This document shows positions 44,531 through 54,134 of a stretch of DNA of 64,000 nt, piece by piece; within the stretch, counting starts at the first letter, position 1; each line of letters opens with the position of its first letter. Position numbers and translations under genes: made by a program. The stretch lies in contig NZ_JAKFYR010000002.1 of assembly GCF_022554085.1 (NCBI RefSeq), positions 62,001 to 126,000 of the forward strand. Reading direction: 5' to 3'. This DNA is from Rhodococcus sp. CH91. Its GTDB lineage: Bacteria; Actinomycetota; Actinomycetes; Mycobacteriales; Mycobacteriaceae. The notes below the pieces were generated by a model, which was not told where the DNA came from, did not search any database, and was given only the letters and a program-made list of their open reading frames with translations.

Positions 44531-45679
44531 TCAGCTCCCGTCGGCGACGATGATCGGCTTGATGCATCCGTCGAGCTTCGACGAGAACATGTGGTACGCC
44601 TCCGGAACGTGTTCGAGCGGCACACGATGGGTGACGATGTCGTGGGGTTTCAGATAGCCGTTGCGGACGTGCTCGAACAATCGGGGCCACTGGCGCTTGA
44701 CGGGGCACTGGTTCATCCGCAGGGTCAGTCCCTTGTTCAACGCGTCCCCGAACTTCACCGCACTGAAGATCGGTCCGTAAGCGCCCATCACCGAGACGGT
44801 TCCGCCCTTGCGGACACCGTCGATGGCCCAGTTCAAGGCCACCGGCGAACCGCCCTGCATCTTCAGTTTCGCGGACGTGACGTGCTGCAGGAAGTTGCCG
44901 TCCGCCTCCGCGCCGACGGCATCGATGGCGACGTCCGCCCCGAGATGATCGGTGATCTTCTTCAACAGCACGACGATGTCGTCGTACTCCGCGAAGTTGT
45001 AGGTCTCCGCGTGCGCAAAGCTCCGCGCCTTCTCCAGGCGGTACTCGAGGTGATCGATCACGATGACCCGGCCGGCGCCCATGAACCAGGCGGACTTGGC
45101 GGCGTACAGGCCCACCGGACCGGCGCCGAAGACCACCACGGTGTCGCCCTCGACGATGTCGCCCAACTGCGCGCCGAAGTATCCGGTCGCGAGGGCGTCG
45201 GTGAGCATGAGGGCGTCCTCGCGATCCATCCAGTCGGGGATGAGCGTGGGGCCGACATCGGCGAACGGCACCCTCACGAACTCCGCCTGACCCCCGTCGT
45301 ACCCGCCGCAGGTGTGCGAGTACCCGTAGATGCCGCCGACCGCGGTCGCATTCGGATTGACGTTGTGGCAATTCGAGTACAGGCCACGTGCGCAGAAGAA
45401 ACAGGAGCCGCAGTAGACGTTGAAGGGGACCATCACGCGGTCGCCGGGCTTCAGGTTCTGCACCGAAGGCCCCACCTCGTGGACGACGCCGACGAACTCG
45501 TGGCCGAACGTCGTGCCGACCCGCGTGTCGGGCATCATTCCGTGGTAGAGATGCAGATCGGACCCACAGATCGCGGCCAGTTCGACCCGCACGATCGCAT
45601 CGTTGGGATGTTCGATCCGGGGAATGTCCTTCTCTTCGACGCGCACCCGATACGGGCCGCGATAGACCATCGCGCGCAT
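44531..45679 (-). CDS. Zinc-dependent alcohol dehydrogenase (glutathione-independent formaldehyde dehydrogenase-like)
   Basis: The 382-residue medium-chain dehydrogenase has catalytic zinc ligands in AAICGSDLHLYHG and TTFGHEFVG. The structural zinc loop is CGSCFFCARGLYSNC and the NAD motif is VVFGAGPVGLYAAKSA. A lengthened segment with GGIYGYSHTCGGYDGGQAEFVRVP is like FdhA-type formaldehyde dehydrogenases. It oxidises an alcohol or aldehyde adduct with NAD. ATG 45679 is preceded by GGGAGC. It lies between the YbdK-like ligase and the hypothetical gene on one strand. Confidence 0.88.
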   Translation of the reverse strand: MRAMVYRGPYRVRVEEKDIPRIEHPNDAIVRVELAAICGSDLHLYHGMMPDTRVGTTFGHEFVGVVHEVGPSVQNLKPGDRVMVPFNVYCGSCFFCARGLYSNCHNVNPNATAVGGIYGYSHTCGGYDGGQAEFVRVPFADVGPTLIPDWMDREDALMLTDALATGYFGAQLGDIVEGDTVVVFGAGPVGLYAAKSAWFMGAGRVIVIDHLEYRLEKARSFAHAETYNFAEYDDIVVLLKKITDHLGADVAIDAVGAEADGNFLQHVTSAKLKMQGGSPVALNWAIDGVRKGGTVSVMGAYGPIFSAVKFGDALNKGLTLRMNQCPVKRQWPRLFEHVRNGYLKPHDIVTHRVPLEHVPEAYHMFSSKLDGCIKPIIVADGS

Positions 45680-45767
45680 GCATGCTCCCTCGTCGTGGGC
45701 TCGTGTGGTCGCGGATACCCGGAGCGGAAGCAGGCAAACGACGGCCTCAGGGGACCGGCCGGGACCG

Positions 45768-47009
45768 TCACGCGTTCGTGGACCGGGACGGATGGGCGTC
45801 CGGCGCCTGACGCGTGCCGCCGGAGAGCGTGTGGGTCCACGGTTCCGCGACGAATTGCCGCGTCAGCGCGTCGACGACGTCGGCGGTGTCGTGGCGCCGT
45901 TCGAAGGCGCGCCGCTGCAGTACCGCTCCGGTGCCGCGGTCGAAGACCTTCGCCGACATCTTCAGCGTGCGCCGATAGTCGCCCGTGTCCTCGAGTTGCG
46001 GCCGTATGTACCGGAGCAGGCCGCGGAAGGCGTGCCGTGCGGTCGTGGTCCGCCCCGTGAACACGTCGATCGCGCGGCCGGTCGCTCCTTCCCGCGCCGC
46101 GCACAGATAGGCGGCGCGAAGTACCTCGTCGGTGACCGGGGGAGCGGGCACACCGGCCCGGACCTGCCGTTCGCAGGTCGCGACGAGTGCCCGGACGATG
46201 GTCGCCAGGAGGATCGTCTCGTCGGCGGAGGCGGGCACATCGCTCACCCGCACCTCCACTGTCGGCAGGTGGGCGGAGGGGCGCACGTCCCAATAGACCA
46301 TGCCCACATCGAGGATGTTGCCGCTGTCGATCATCATCGCGACGACGGTGTCGTAGTGCGCCGCCGACGTGAATCGCGGCGGAGGGCCGGAGCACGGCCA
46401 CCGGCCGGCGATGATCGACCGCCAGCTCGCGTATCCGGTGTCGTGGCCGCGGTGGAGGGGTGAGTTGGCCGTCGACGCCAGCAGGATCGGCAACCACAGC
46501 CGGACGTGGTTGCACACCTGGATCGCGATCTCAGGATCTGCCACGCCGACGTGGACGTGACAGCCGCAGACCTCCTGCTCGGCGACCAGTCGTCCGTACC
46601 GGTCGGCCATCGTGCGGTAGCGGGCCAGGTCGGTGACGGCCGCGAGCCGCTGGACCGTCGGGGATGCCCCGGATGCGAGTACACCCATCCGGTGTTGCAG
46701 GGCCACGGCCGCGGCGGCGGCCCGGCCCGCGAGGATATGGGCCCGGAGGTCCGTCGCCGTACGGCAGACCGGTGTATCGACTTCGATCTGGATGCGCTTG
46801 AGTTCGTAGTCGATGCGGGCTCCGAGCTGCCGTGCCGACGTCACGACCAGGTCGTTGCTCTCGGTGAGTCGATCCGCAGTGGGGGCGACGAGGAAGAACT
46901 CCTCCTCGACTCCCACGGTCGGGCCGGAATCCTCGGACGTGATGTTCGCGGTCCGGGAGTTCGTGACCGGCGCGGGTACGAACGAAGCCGGTATCGGGCG
47001 CCGAGTCAT
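45768..47009 (-). CDS. YbdK-type carboxylate-amine ligase (glutamate-cysteine ligase family 2)
   Basis: The 413-residue GCS2-family protein has the core start GPTVGVEEEFFLVAPTADRLTE, the ATP-grasp-like QIEVDTPVC and HVHVGVADPE motifs, and MMIDSGNILDVGMVYWDVRPSAHLPTVEVRVSD. The family couples ATP to gamma-glutamyl-type amide bonds; YbdK makes glutamyl-cysteine weakly. The N-terminus carries about 30 extra residues. ATG 47009 has GGGAGG upstream. It is the first gene of a likely three-gene unit with the dehydrogenase and hypothetical genes. Confidence 0.87.
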   Translation of the reverse strand: MTRRPIPASFVPAPVTNSRTANITSEDSGPTVGVEEEFFLVAPTADRLTESNDLVVTSARQLGARIDYELKRIQIEVDTPVCRTATDLRAHILAGRAAAAAVALQHRMGVLASGASPTVQRLAAVTDLARYRTMADRYGRLVAEQEVCGCHVHVGVADPEIAIQVCNHVRLWLPILLASTANSPLHRGHDTGYASWRSIIAGRWPCSGPPPRFTSAAHYDTVVAMMIDSGNILDVGMVYWDVRPSAHLPTVEVRVSDVPASADETILLATIVRALVATCERQVRAGVPAPPVTDEVLRAAYLCAAREGATGRAIDVFTGRTTTARHAFRGLLRYIRPQLEDTGDYRRTLKMSAKVFDRGTGAVLQRRAFERRHDTADVVDALTRQFVAEPWTHTLSGGTRQAPDAHPSRSTNA

Positions 47010-47222
47010 CGTCGCCTCCCTGCTCGTGAGGCGCTTCGGTACGGGCGGGCGCCGTCGGGTGACGCAGCGCCTTCTCGACCGACCTGTCCTGTGCGACGCG
47101 GACGACGATCCTGGCGGATCGCGTCCGGGCCGCACGGAACAGATTATCGCCCTTCGCGATCGAAGATGCCCCGGACGAGCGGGCGAGGTCGTCGTCGATC
47201 GACCACAGGTGCCGGGTGAAGA

Positions 47223-47259
47223 GGGCCGGCCGGAGCCGGTATCAGGTTCCGGCCGGCCC
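47223..47259. terminator. Isolated GC-rich hairpin in the 47-kb intergenic region
   Basis: GGGCCGGCCGGA (47223-47234) and TCCGGCCGGCCC (47248-47259) form a perfect 12-bp stem with a 13-base loop. No gene ends nearby on the plus strand. It could terminate transcripts or be part of an untranslated RNA. Confidence 0.4.
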
Positions 47260-47572
47260 GAGGTGGGACGATGCCGACGCTTCGACACCCCCCTGCGGTG
47301 TCACGCCGGACGACCCACCGGTCGGGGGTCGCATCGGTCGGGACGCGACGGTACACCGCAGTGGGAGCCCACATGGTCGTCGAATCCGGCGCGTGACACG
47401 CCGACCGGCAGGGAACCGGAGGAGCGTGGATCGGGGTGGACGGCAGCCGAGGTCGCACCGAACGACTCGTGGTGGCTGCTTCTCAACCGTGTCCGCATGA
47501 TGTCACCGGCCGGGGCGGTGTGTCCAGGCGCTCCGGGAATCGATGCCGCTCGTAGCGGCCCCGAAACGACGA

Positions 47573-47606
47573 ACACCCGCCGGTGCAATGCACGCTCGGC
47601 GGGTGT
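47573..47606 (-). terminator. Hairpin downstream of tRNA-Gly
   Basis: ACACCCGCCG (47573-47582) and CGGCGGGTGT (47597-47606) form a 10-bp stem whose loop contains the small palindrome GTGCAATGCAC. It lies about 40 bp beyond the 3' end of the minus-strand tRNA-Gly, a suitable place for its terminator. Confidence 0.55.
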
Positions 47607-47645
47607 ACGTTGCGATGCCGACCCCGGTGGGGCCCCGCATCGCGG

Positions 47646-47719
47646 TGGAGGGGATGACGGGAATCGAACCCGCGTAGCCAGTTTGGAAGACTGGGGCTCT
47701 ACCATTGAGCTACATCCCC
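47646..47719 (-). tRNA. tRNA-Gly (anticodon UCC)
   Basis: The 74-nt gene has acceptor GGGGATG/CATCCCC, D arm GCTC/GAGC, anticodon stem CCAGT/ACTGG around CTTCCAA (anticodon TCC), T arm CGGG-TTCGATT-CCCG, discriminator T and an encoded CCA. It reads GGA and GGG glycine codons. Confidence 0.95.
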
Positions 47720-47860
47720 GTTGGGGCTGCGGCGCCGGTGATCAACCGGTGTCGCGGCTTGCGAGGGAGACTGTACCGGACCTCGCTTTGGATTTCATAA
47801 TCGGGGGGCCGTAGGATTCTGCGGTGGGTCCCCGAGGTTGTCTGCGGGTGCCTTCACGAC

Positions 47861-47937
47861 CGGGATGTGGCGCAGCTTGGTAGCGCATCCGCTTTGGGAG
47901 CGGAGGGTCGCAGGTTCGAATCCTGTCATCCCGACCA
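47861..47937 (+). tRNA. tRNA-Pro (anticodon UGG)
   Basis: The 77-nt gene has acceptor CGGGATG/CATCCCG, anticodon stem CCGCT/AGCGG around TTTGGGA-type loop with anticodon TGG, T arm GCAGG-TTCGAAT-CCTGT and an encoded CCA. It lies 72 bp before tig on the same strand, as in related genomes. Confidence 0.95.
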
Positions 47938-48009
47938 GATCGAACGGCGTCAGCGCGCTCAGTAGTGAACGAACGACCGACAAGAGAGCACGACAGAAGG
48001 AGCACGTCC

Positions 48010-49380
48010 GTGAAGAGCACCGTCGAGCAGCTGAGCCCGACGCGAGTCCGTATCAATGTTGAGGTGCCCTTCGAGGAGCTCCAGCCTGATTTCGACCGCG
48101 CTTTCCAGGCCCTGGCCGGCCAGGTCCGCATCCCGGGTTTCCGTCCCGGTAAGGCTCCCCGCAAGATCCTCGAGGCTCGCATCGGCCGCGGCGCCGTTCT
48201 GGATCAGGTGATCAACGAAGCCATCCAGAGCCGCTACACCGAGGCTGTGACCGCGAACGATGTCAAGGTCATCAGCCAGCCCGAGATCGATGTCACCAAA
48301 CTCGAGGACAACGTCGAACTGGCCTTCACCGCCGAGGTCGACGTCCGCCCCGAGATCACCCTCCCGGACTTCTCCGAGATCTCGGTGACCGTCGATCCGG
48401 TCGAGATCACCGACGAGGACATCGCCGAGCAGATGCTGTCGCTGCGTCAGCGCTTCGGCACCCTGACGGGTGTCGAGCGGCCGGTCCAGGACGGCGACTT
48501 CGTCTCCATCGACCTGTCCGCGACGGTCGACGGCAACGAGGTTCCCGAAGCCGCCACCGAGGGGCTGTCGCACGAGGTCGGCTCCGGCCAGCTCATCGAC
48601 GGCCTGGACGAGGCGATCATCGGCCTGTCCGCCGGCGAGTCCAAGGAGTTCACCTCCACGCTGCTCGCCGGTGAGTACGCCGGCAAGGAAGCCGTCGTCA
48701 CCGTCAAGGTCAACACCGTCAAGCAGCGTGAGCTCCCCGAGGCCGACGACGAGTTCGCTCAGCTCGCGAGCGAGTTCGACACGATCGGTGAGCTCGAAGC
48801 AGACCTTCGTGAGCGGGTCGAGCGCGTCAAGCAGGTCGAGCAGGCCGGACAGATCCGCGACAAGGTGCTCGAGGCGCTTCTCGAGACCGTCGAGATCCCG
48901 GTTCCCGAGGCGGCCGTCCAGGCCGAGGTCGACAGTGCTCTGCACGACGCCGTCCACGAACTCGATCACGACGAGAGCAAGCTGAACGAGCTTCTCGAGG
49001 CGCAGGGTTCGAGCCGTGAGGAGTTCGACAAGGAGGCGCGCGAGTCCGCCGAGCGGTCGGTCAAGACCCAGCTTCTCCTCGACGCGATCGCCGAGGCGGA
49101 GGGCACCACGGTCGAGCAGCAGGAGCTGAGCGAGCGCATCTTCTTCCAGGCGCAGCGCTACGGCATCCCGCCGGAGCAGTTCATCCAGCAGATCAGCCAG
49201 GCCAACCAGCTCGGCGCCGTCTTCGCCGACGTGCGTCGCGGTAAGGCCCTGGGCGCCGTGGTCGACCGGGCGACCGTCACCGACACCACCGGCGCGACGG
49301 TCGACACCAGCGAGCTGTTCGGCACCAAGAAGGACGACGACGCCGCGGAGGAGAACTCCGAGGACGCGTCCTCCGAGTAG
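48010..49380 (+). CDS. tig: Trigger factor
   Basis: The 456-residue ribosome-associated chaperone binds nascent chains at the tunnel exit. The N-terminal ribosome-binding domain contains [19 protein letters not shown] (about 40-58). The FKBP-type PPIase domain occupies about residues 155-240 ([20 protein letters not shown]), followed by the helical C-domain and an acidic tail ending [10 protein letters not shown]. The start is GTG 48010 with AAGGAG upstream. It precedes clpP1P2-clpX as in most bacteria. A strong terminator follows. Confidence 0.96.
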   Translation: MKSTVEQLSPTRVRINVEVPFEELQPDFDRAFQALAGQVRIPGFRPGKAPRKILEARIGRGAVLDQVINEAIQSRYTEAVTANDVKVISQPEIDVTKLEDNVELAFTAEVDVRPEITLPDFSEISVTVDPVEITDEDIAEQMLSLRQRFGTLTGVERPVQDGDFVSIDLSATVDGNEVPEAATEGLSHEVGSGQLIDGLDEAIIGLSAGESKEFTSTLLAGEYAGKEAVVTVKVNTVKQRELPEADDEFAQLASEFDTIGELEADLRERVERVKQVEQAGQIRDKVLEALLETVEIPVPEAAVQAEVDSALHDAVHELDHDESKLNELLEAQGSSREEFDKEARESAERSVKTQLLLDAIAEAEGTTVEQQELSERIFFQAQRYGIPPEQFIQQISQANQLGAVFADVRRGKALGAVVDRATVTDTTGATVDTSELFGTKKDDDAAEENSEDASSE

Positions 49381-49440
49381 TCGGAAGACCCTGCGGATCT
49401 TCGAAGGTGAGCACATTCGAATTTCCGCTTTGAGCGAAGA

Positions 49441-49474
49441 GGGGCGGCACCGGGCATCCGGTGCCGCCCCCTTT
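49441..49474 (+). terminator. Intrinsic terminator after tig
   Basis: GGGGCGGCACCGG (49441-49453) and CCGGTGCCGCCCC (49458-49470) form a perfect 13-bp stem with loop GCAT, followed by CTTT. This is the clearest intrinsic terminator in the window. The clpP1 message therefore probably starts from its own promoter. Confidence 0.9.
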
Positions 49475-49523
49475 GGTTAGTGTCAGTGTCAGCAATCCAC
49501 GATCGACGAGAAGGCAGGTACCC

Positions 49524-50150
49524 GTGACTCCTCAGAATCCGGCGACATCCATCGGACCGACGATGACCTCGGCCACCGCTGGGCTGAACCTCAGCGACTC
49601 GGTGTACGAACGCCTGCTCCGTGAGCGCATCATCTTCCTGGGCACCCAGGTCGACGACGACATCGCGAACAAGCTGTGCGCGCAGATCCTTCTGCTGTCG
49701 GCCGAGGACCCCACCCGCGACATCTCGCTGTACATCAACTCGCCGGGCGGTTCGGTCACCGCCGGCATGGCGATCTACGACACGATGCAGTTCGTCGAAT
49801 GCGATGTCGCGACCTTCGCGATGGGTCTGGCCGCGTCGATGGGCCAGTTCCTGCTGTCGGCCGGCACTCGGGGCAAGCGCTACGCCCTCCCGCACGCGCG
49901 GATCATGATGCACCAGCCGTCCGCGGGCATCGGTGGTACGGCGAGCGACATCGCGATCATGGCGGAGCAGTTCGCGCACACCAAGCGTGAGATGGCCGAG
50001 CTCATCGCCGAGCACACGGGCCAGACGGTGGAGCAGATCACCAAGGACTCCGACCGCGACCGTTGGTTCACGGCGCAGCAGGCGCTCGAATACGGCTTCG
50101 TCGACCACGTCGTGTCCCGGGCGCAGCAGGCCGGCGGCACCGGCAACTAG
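49524..50150 (+). CDS. clpP1: ATP-dependent Clp protease proteolytic subunit 1
   Basis: The 208-residue serine protease subunit has the catalytic Ser in [15 protein letters not shown], the His in ARIMMHQPS, and the Asp in the [19 protein letters not shown] region. It forms one heptameric ring of the mixed ClpP1P2 barrel. GTG 49524 is chosen for its AAGGCAGG site; ATG 49563 ([12 protein letters not shown]) fits the family length too and would remove 13 residues. clpP2 starts 45 bp downstream. Confidence 0.94.
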   Translation: MTPQNPATSIGPTMTSATAGLNLSDSVYERLLRERIIFLGTQVDDDIANKLCAQILLLSAEDPTRDISLYINSPGGSVTAGMAIYDTMQFVECDVATFAMGLAASMGQFLLSAGTRGKRYALPHARIMMHQPSAGIGGTASDIAIMAEQFAHTKREMAELIAEHTGQTVEQITKDSDRDRWFTAQQALEYGFVDHVVSRAQQAGGTGN

Positions 50151-50195
50151 GTCCCGGCCGATCCGCCCCTACACCACCGAATTCTTGGAGAAGCG

Positions 50196-50858
50196 ATGAC
50201 CAACATGTTCGATCCGCGCCAGCTCGGCGGCGCCGCCCCCGCCTCGCCCGCGAGCCGCTACATCCTTCCGTCGTTCATCGAGCACTCGAGCTACGGCGTG
50301 AAGGAATCCAATCCCTACAACAAGCTGTTCGAGGAGCGCATCATCTTCCTCGGCGTCCAGGTGGACGACGCGTCCGCCAACGACGTGATGGCACAGCTGC
50401 TCGTGCTCGAATCGCTCGATCCCGACCGCGACATCACGATGTACATCAACTCGCCGGGCGGTTCGTTCACCTCTCTCATGGCGATCTACGACACCATGCA
50501 GTACGTGCGCGCCGACATCACGACGGTGTGCCTCGGCCAGGCGGCGTCCGCTGCGGCCGTGCTGCTGGCTGCCGGCACCCCCGGAAAGCGTCTCGCGCTG
50601 CCGAACGCGCGTGTGCTGATCCATCAGCCCGCTACCGGCGGCATTCAGGGGCAGGTCTCCGACCTCGAGATCCAGGCGGCGGAGATCGAGCGTATGCGGA
50701 GCCTCATGGAGACGACGCTCGCGAAGCACACCGGCAAGGATCCGGAGCAGATCCGCAAGGACACCGATCGCGACAAGATCCTCACGGCGGAACAGGCCGT
50801 CGAGTACGGCTTGATCGACCGGGTTCTCGAGTACCGGAAGCTCTCGGCGCAGAAATAG
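50196..50858 (+). CDS. clpP2: ATP-dependent Clp protease proteolytic subunit 2
   Basis: The 220-residue subunit pairs with ClpP1. It has the catalytic Ser in [20 protein letters not shown], the His in [12 protein letters not shown], and Asp in [19 protein letters not shown]. The N-terminus [25 protein letters not shown] is an extended propeptide-like stretch usual for actinobacterial ClpP2. The two proteolytic subunits are co-transcribed. A hairpin follows the stop. Confidence 0.95.
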   Translation: MTNMFDPRQLGGAAPASPASRYILPSFIEHSSYGVKESNPYNKLFEERIIFLGVQVDDASANDVMAQLLVLESLDPDRDITMYINSPGGSFTSLMAIYDTMQYVRADITTVCLGQAASAAAVLLAAGTPGKRLALPNARVLIHQPATGGIQGQVSDLEIQAAEIERMRSLMETTLAKHTGKDPEQIRKDTDRDKILTAEQAVEYGLIDRVLEYRKLSAQK

Positions 50859-50867
50859 GTCGGCACC

Positions 50868-50905
50868 GGCGGTCCCGGGAGGGCGCACTGCTCCCCGGGA
50901 CCGCC
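50868..50905 (+). terminator. Hairpin after clpP2
   Basis: GGCGGTCCCGGG (50868-50879) and CCCGGGACCGCC (50894-50905) form a 12-bp stem with a 14-base loop, 10 bp after the clpP2 stop. The remaining ~180 bp up to clpX contain an AT-rich patch (ACAAATATGA, about 50943-50952) that could belong to the clpX promoter. Confidence 0.7.
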
Positions 50906-51089
50906 GCCTTCGGGACTGTGATCGCCGGCACATGCCGTGCTGTACAAATATGACCCGAAACGCGCTGAACCAGTCGACCTGTGCGCCGGGATCCGGGTAC
51001 GGTCGATCAAAGGGCCCGCTCCCCGGGACCGCCTCGTGCGGTGGTCGCGGGATCGGTTGCACGCACACGAGGAAGTAGGGACCTGACTG

Positions 51090-52367
51090 ATGGCACGTAT
51101 CGGTGACGGCGGAGATCTGCTCAAGTGCTCCTTCTGCGGAAAGAGTCAGAAGCAGGTCAAGAAGCTCATTGCGGGCCCCGGTGTCTACATCTGCGACGAG
51201 TGCATCGATCTCTGCAACGAGATCATCGAAGAGGAACTCGCCGAGACCAGCGAGGTCAAGCTCGACGAACTGCCCAAGCCCGCCGAGATCCGGGACTTCC
51301 TCGACAACTACGTGATCGGCCAGGACGCCGCCAAGCGCACGCTGGCGGTAGCGGTCTACAACCACTACAAGCGAATCCAGGCCGGCGACAAGGCCCGCGA
51401 CTCGCGTGGTGAAACGGTCGAGCTCGCCAAGTCCAACATCCTGTTGCTCGGGCCCACCGGCTGCGGGAAGACCTACCTCGCGCAGACGCTCGCGAAGATG
51501 CTCAACGTGCCCTTCGCGATCGCCGACGCCACTGCGCTGACCGAAGCGGGTTACGTCGGTGAGGACGTCGAGAACATTCTCCTCAAGCTCATCCAGGCCG
51601 CCGACTACGACGTCAAGCGTGCCGAGACGGGCATCATCTACATCGACGAGGTCGACAAGATCGCCCGCAAGAGCGAGAACCCGTCGATCACCCGCGACGT
51701 CTCGGGTGAAGGCGTGCAGCAGGCGCTGCTGAAGATCCTCGAAGGCACCCAGGCCTCGGTTCCTCCGCAGGGCGGTCGCAAGCACCCCCACCAGGAGTTC
51801 ATCCAGATCGACACGACGAACGTGCTGTTCATCGTCGCCGGTGCGTTCGCGGGACTCGAGAAGATCGTGTCCGACCGGGTCGGTAAGCGCGGCATCGGAT
51901 TCGGCGCGGAGGTGCGTTCGAAGGCCGAGATCGACACCACCGACCATTTCGCCGACGTCATGCCCGAGGACCTGATCAAGTTCGGTCTGATCCCCGAATT
52001 CATCGGTCGCCTGCCGATTCTCGCGTCGGTGACCAACCTCGACAAGGATTCGCTGGTGCAGATCCTGTCCGAGCCGAAGAACGCGCTCGTCAAGCAGTAC
52101 GTGCGGTTGTTCGACATGGACGGTGTCGAGCTCGAGTTCACGCAGGACGGTCTGGAAGCCGTTGCCGACCAGGCGATTCTCCGTGGCACCGGCGCTCGTG
52201 GGTTGCGGGCGATCATGGAGGAAGTGCTGCTGCCGGTGATGTACGACATCCCGAGCCGCGACGATGTCGCCAAGGTCGTCGTGACGGCCGAGACCGTGAA
52301 CGACAACGTTCTCCCGACCATCGTGCCGCGCAAGCCCGATCGGGAGCGTCGCGACAAGAGCGCCTGA
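51090..52367 (+). CDS. clpX: ATP-dependent Clp protease ATP-binding subunit ClpX
   Basis: The 425-residue AAA+ unfoldase feeds substrates to ClpP1P2. The N-terminal zinc domain has CSFCGKSQ...CDECIDLC (residues 10-40). The AAA+ core has Walker A GPTGCGKT (about 125), Walker [12 protein letters not shown] and sensor 2 near [13 protein letters not shown]. The pore and ClpP-docking loops are present. ATG 51090 is preceded by AGGAAGTAGGG. A terminator follows. The order clpP1-clpP2-clpX is conserved. Confidence 0.97.
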   Translation: MARIGDGGDLLKCSFCGKSQKQVKKLIAGPGVYICDECIDLCNEIIEEELAETSEVKLDELPKPAEIRDFLDNYVIGQDAAKRTLAVAVYNHYKRIQAGDKARDSRGETVELAKSNILLLGPTGCGKTYLAQTLAKMLNVPFAIADATALTEAGYVGEDVENILLKLIQAADYDVKRAETGIIYIDEVDKIARKSENPSITRDVSGEGVQQALLKILEGTQASVPPQGGRKHPHQEFIQIDTTNVLFIVAGAFAGLEKIVSDRVGKRGIGFGAEVRSKAEIDTTDHFADVMPEDLIKFGLIPEFIGRLPILASVTNLDKDSLVQILSEPKNALVKQYVRLFDMDGVELEFTQDGLEAVADQAILRGTGARGLRAIMEEVLLPVMYDIPSRDDVAKVVVTAETVNDNVLPTIVPRKPDRERRDKSA

Positions 52368-52388
52368 CCCGAAGGCGGAGATACATCC

Positions 52389-52421
52389 GGACGCCCCGGT
52401 GCGAGACGCACCGGGGCGTCC
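52389..52421 (+). terminator. Terminator after clpX
   Basis: GGACGCCCCGGTGC (52389-52402) and GCACCGGGGCGTCC (52408-52421) form a perfect 14-bp stem with loop GAGAC, 21 bp past the clpX stop. It separates clpX from the downstream catabolic cluster. Confidence 0.88.
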
Positions 52422-52541
52422 GTCGTTCCGGCACCGGGTGTGATCCATTCCGATCTCACTCAGCGGGAGTGGTGCAGGTCACGTGATGTGATAGATGGCA
52501 CCTTGGCCGCACCTCATGCCACTGTGTCGGAAGGAATCTCG

Positions 52542-54134
52542 ATGTCGCTGAACCTCGCAGACCTGTTCGAAGCGATCGTCGACGCCGTGCCCGAGCGTAC
52601 GGCGATCGTGTGCGGGGACGAGCGGCTCACCTACCGCGAACTCGATGCCGGTTCGAATCGTCTCGCCCATCATCTGGCCGCTGCGGGTGTGCGGGCGGGG
52701 GATCACGTCGGGCTGTACATGCGCAACAGCACGGAGTACGTCGAGTCGCTGCTCGCGTGCCTGAAGATCCGTGCGGTTCCGATCAACATCAACTTCCGGT
52801 ACGTCGATGCGGAACTTGCCTACCTGTTCGCCAATGCGGAACTCGTCGCCGTGATCGCCGACGGAGAGTTCGCCGGCGCCACCACCGCGGTGTTGCCACG
52901 GACGCCGACGGTGCGACACGTCGTCACCGTCGGTCCGGCCGCCGAGGCGGAATGGGGAGAGGTGAGCGTCGTCGACTTCCACAAGGCGACGTCCGGCGAA
53001 TCCACCGAACGTGACTTTCCTGCCCGCAGCGACGACGACCTGTTCATCATCTACACCGGGGGCACGACAGGCCTTCCGAAGGGGGTGATGTGGCGGCACG
53101 GAGACTTCTTCCACGCGGCATTGTCGGGCGGCAATCCGTACGGCGAGCCCCATGCCGACGCCGCCGCGGTGGCGACGGCCGTCCCGCACATCCCGGAGAT
53201 GACGTGGATGCTCACCGCGCCGCTCATCCACGGTGCTGCCATGTACAGCATGTTCAGTGCCTTCTGTCTCGGGACGGCGCAGGTGCTGGTGCGCGGATTC
53301 GATCCGCTCGAGGTGCTGGCCGTCATCGAGCGCGAGCGGGTGATGACGATGACCGTCGTCGGCGACGCGATGGCGCGTCCGCTGGCCGACGCGATCGCCG
53401 AGCACGGCAGCGACTACGACCTGAGCTCCCTGTTCGTGGTGGGTTCCGGTGGGGCGTTGTTCTCCCGCACCGTACGCGAGCAGTTGTCCGCCCTGCTCCC
53501 GAATGTGATGGTGCGCGACGGTTTCGGTTCGTCGGAGTCGGGTGTGGACGGTGATCTGGCGATCGGTGAGGACGGCTCGATGCGTATCGCTCCGAAGCCC
53601 ACCGTGCGAGTCGTCGACGAGCGTTTGCGTCCGATCGAACCGGGCTCGGGCGAGATCGGCTACATCGCCCGCGCCGGCCACGTACCGCTCGGCTATTGGG
53701 GCGACCCGGAGAAGACCGCGGCCACGTTCCCGGTCGTCGACGGTGTGCGCATGTCGGTTCTCGGGGACATGGCGCGCGTCGAGGAGGACGGCACGATAGT
53801 CCTGCTGGGTCGCGGATCGGTCTGCATCAACACCGGAGGGGAGAAGGTCTTCCCCGAGGAGGTGGAGATGGCGATGAAGAGTCATCCCGCCGTGATGGAT
53901 GTGCTCGTAGCCGGCGTCGAGGACGAGCGATACGGCCAGCGCGTCGGTGCGGTGGTCCAGCCGCGCGAGGGGCACGAACTTCCCGGCGTCGACGAACTCG
54001 CCGATCACGTCGCCGGTCTCATCGCCCGGTACAAGGTTCCGCGGATGGTGGTCGGCGTGGACCGCATCGTGCGTTCCCCTGCGGGCAAGGCCGACTACCG
54101 ATGGGCGAAGGCGACACTCGAGTCCGCCCGTTAG
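52542..54134 (+). CDS. Acyl-CoA synthetase, FadD17/FadD19-like
   Basis: The 530-residue ANL-superfamily ligase forms acyl-CoA from acid, ATP and CoA. Motifs: FIIYTGGTTGLPKGVMW (AMP-binding, about residue 167), VRDGFGSSESG, YIARAGHVPLGYWGDPEKTA, and the catalytic lysine near SPAGKADYRW. The N-terminus MSLNLADLFEAIVDAVPERTAIV is like the FadD19/FadD17 group that activates steroid side-chain acids, which is a recollection, not a search. ATG 52542 has GGAAGGAAT upstream. It opens the catabolic cluster and its frame runs straight into the truncated phosphotransferase. Confidence 0.9.
   Translation: MSLNLADLFEAIVDAVPERTAIVCGDERLTYRELDAGSNRLAHHLAAAGVRAGDHVGLYMRNSTEYVESLLACLKIRAVPININFRYVDAELAYLFANAELVAVIADGEFAGATTAVLPRTPTVRHVVTVGPAAEAEWGEVSVVDFHKATSGESTERDFPARSDDDLFIIYTGGTTGLPKGVMWRHGDFFHAALSGGNPYGEPHADAAAVATAVPHIPEMTWMLTAPLIHGAAMYSMFSAFCLGTAQVLVRGFDPLEVLAVIERERVMTMTVVGDAMARPLADAIAEHGSDYDLSSLFVVGSGGALFSRTVREQLSALLPNVMVRDGFGSSESGVDGDLAIGEDGSMRIAPKPTVRVVDERLRPIEPGSGEIGYIARAGHVPLGYWGDPEKTAATFPVVDGVRMSVLGDMARVEEDGTIVLLGRGSVCINTGGEKVFPEEVEMAMKSHPAVMDVLVAGVEDERYGQRVGAVVQPREGHELPGVDELADHVAGLIARYKVPRMVVGVDRIVRSPAGKADYRWAKATLESAR

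Larger units (their letters stand above)
47010..47645. other. 636-bp intergenic region without a supported gene
   Basis: No open frame here has a convincing start, RBS and codon use. The longest frames (for example 47144-47458 minus and 47301-47705 minus, overlapping tRNA-Gly) look like GC-rich noise. The stretch holds two hairpins (47223-47259 and 47573-47606) and the promoter side of the YbdK-like gene. A small RNA or short gene cannot be excluded. Confidence 0.6.

Noticed and set aside
47301-47705. Minus-strand 134-codon frame in the 47-kb gap
   Set aside because: It overlaps tRNA-Gly, lacks an RBS and has no recognisable protein features.
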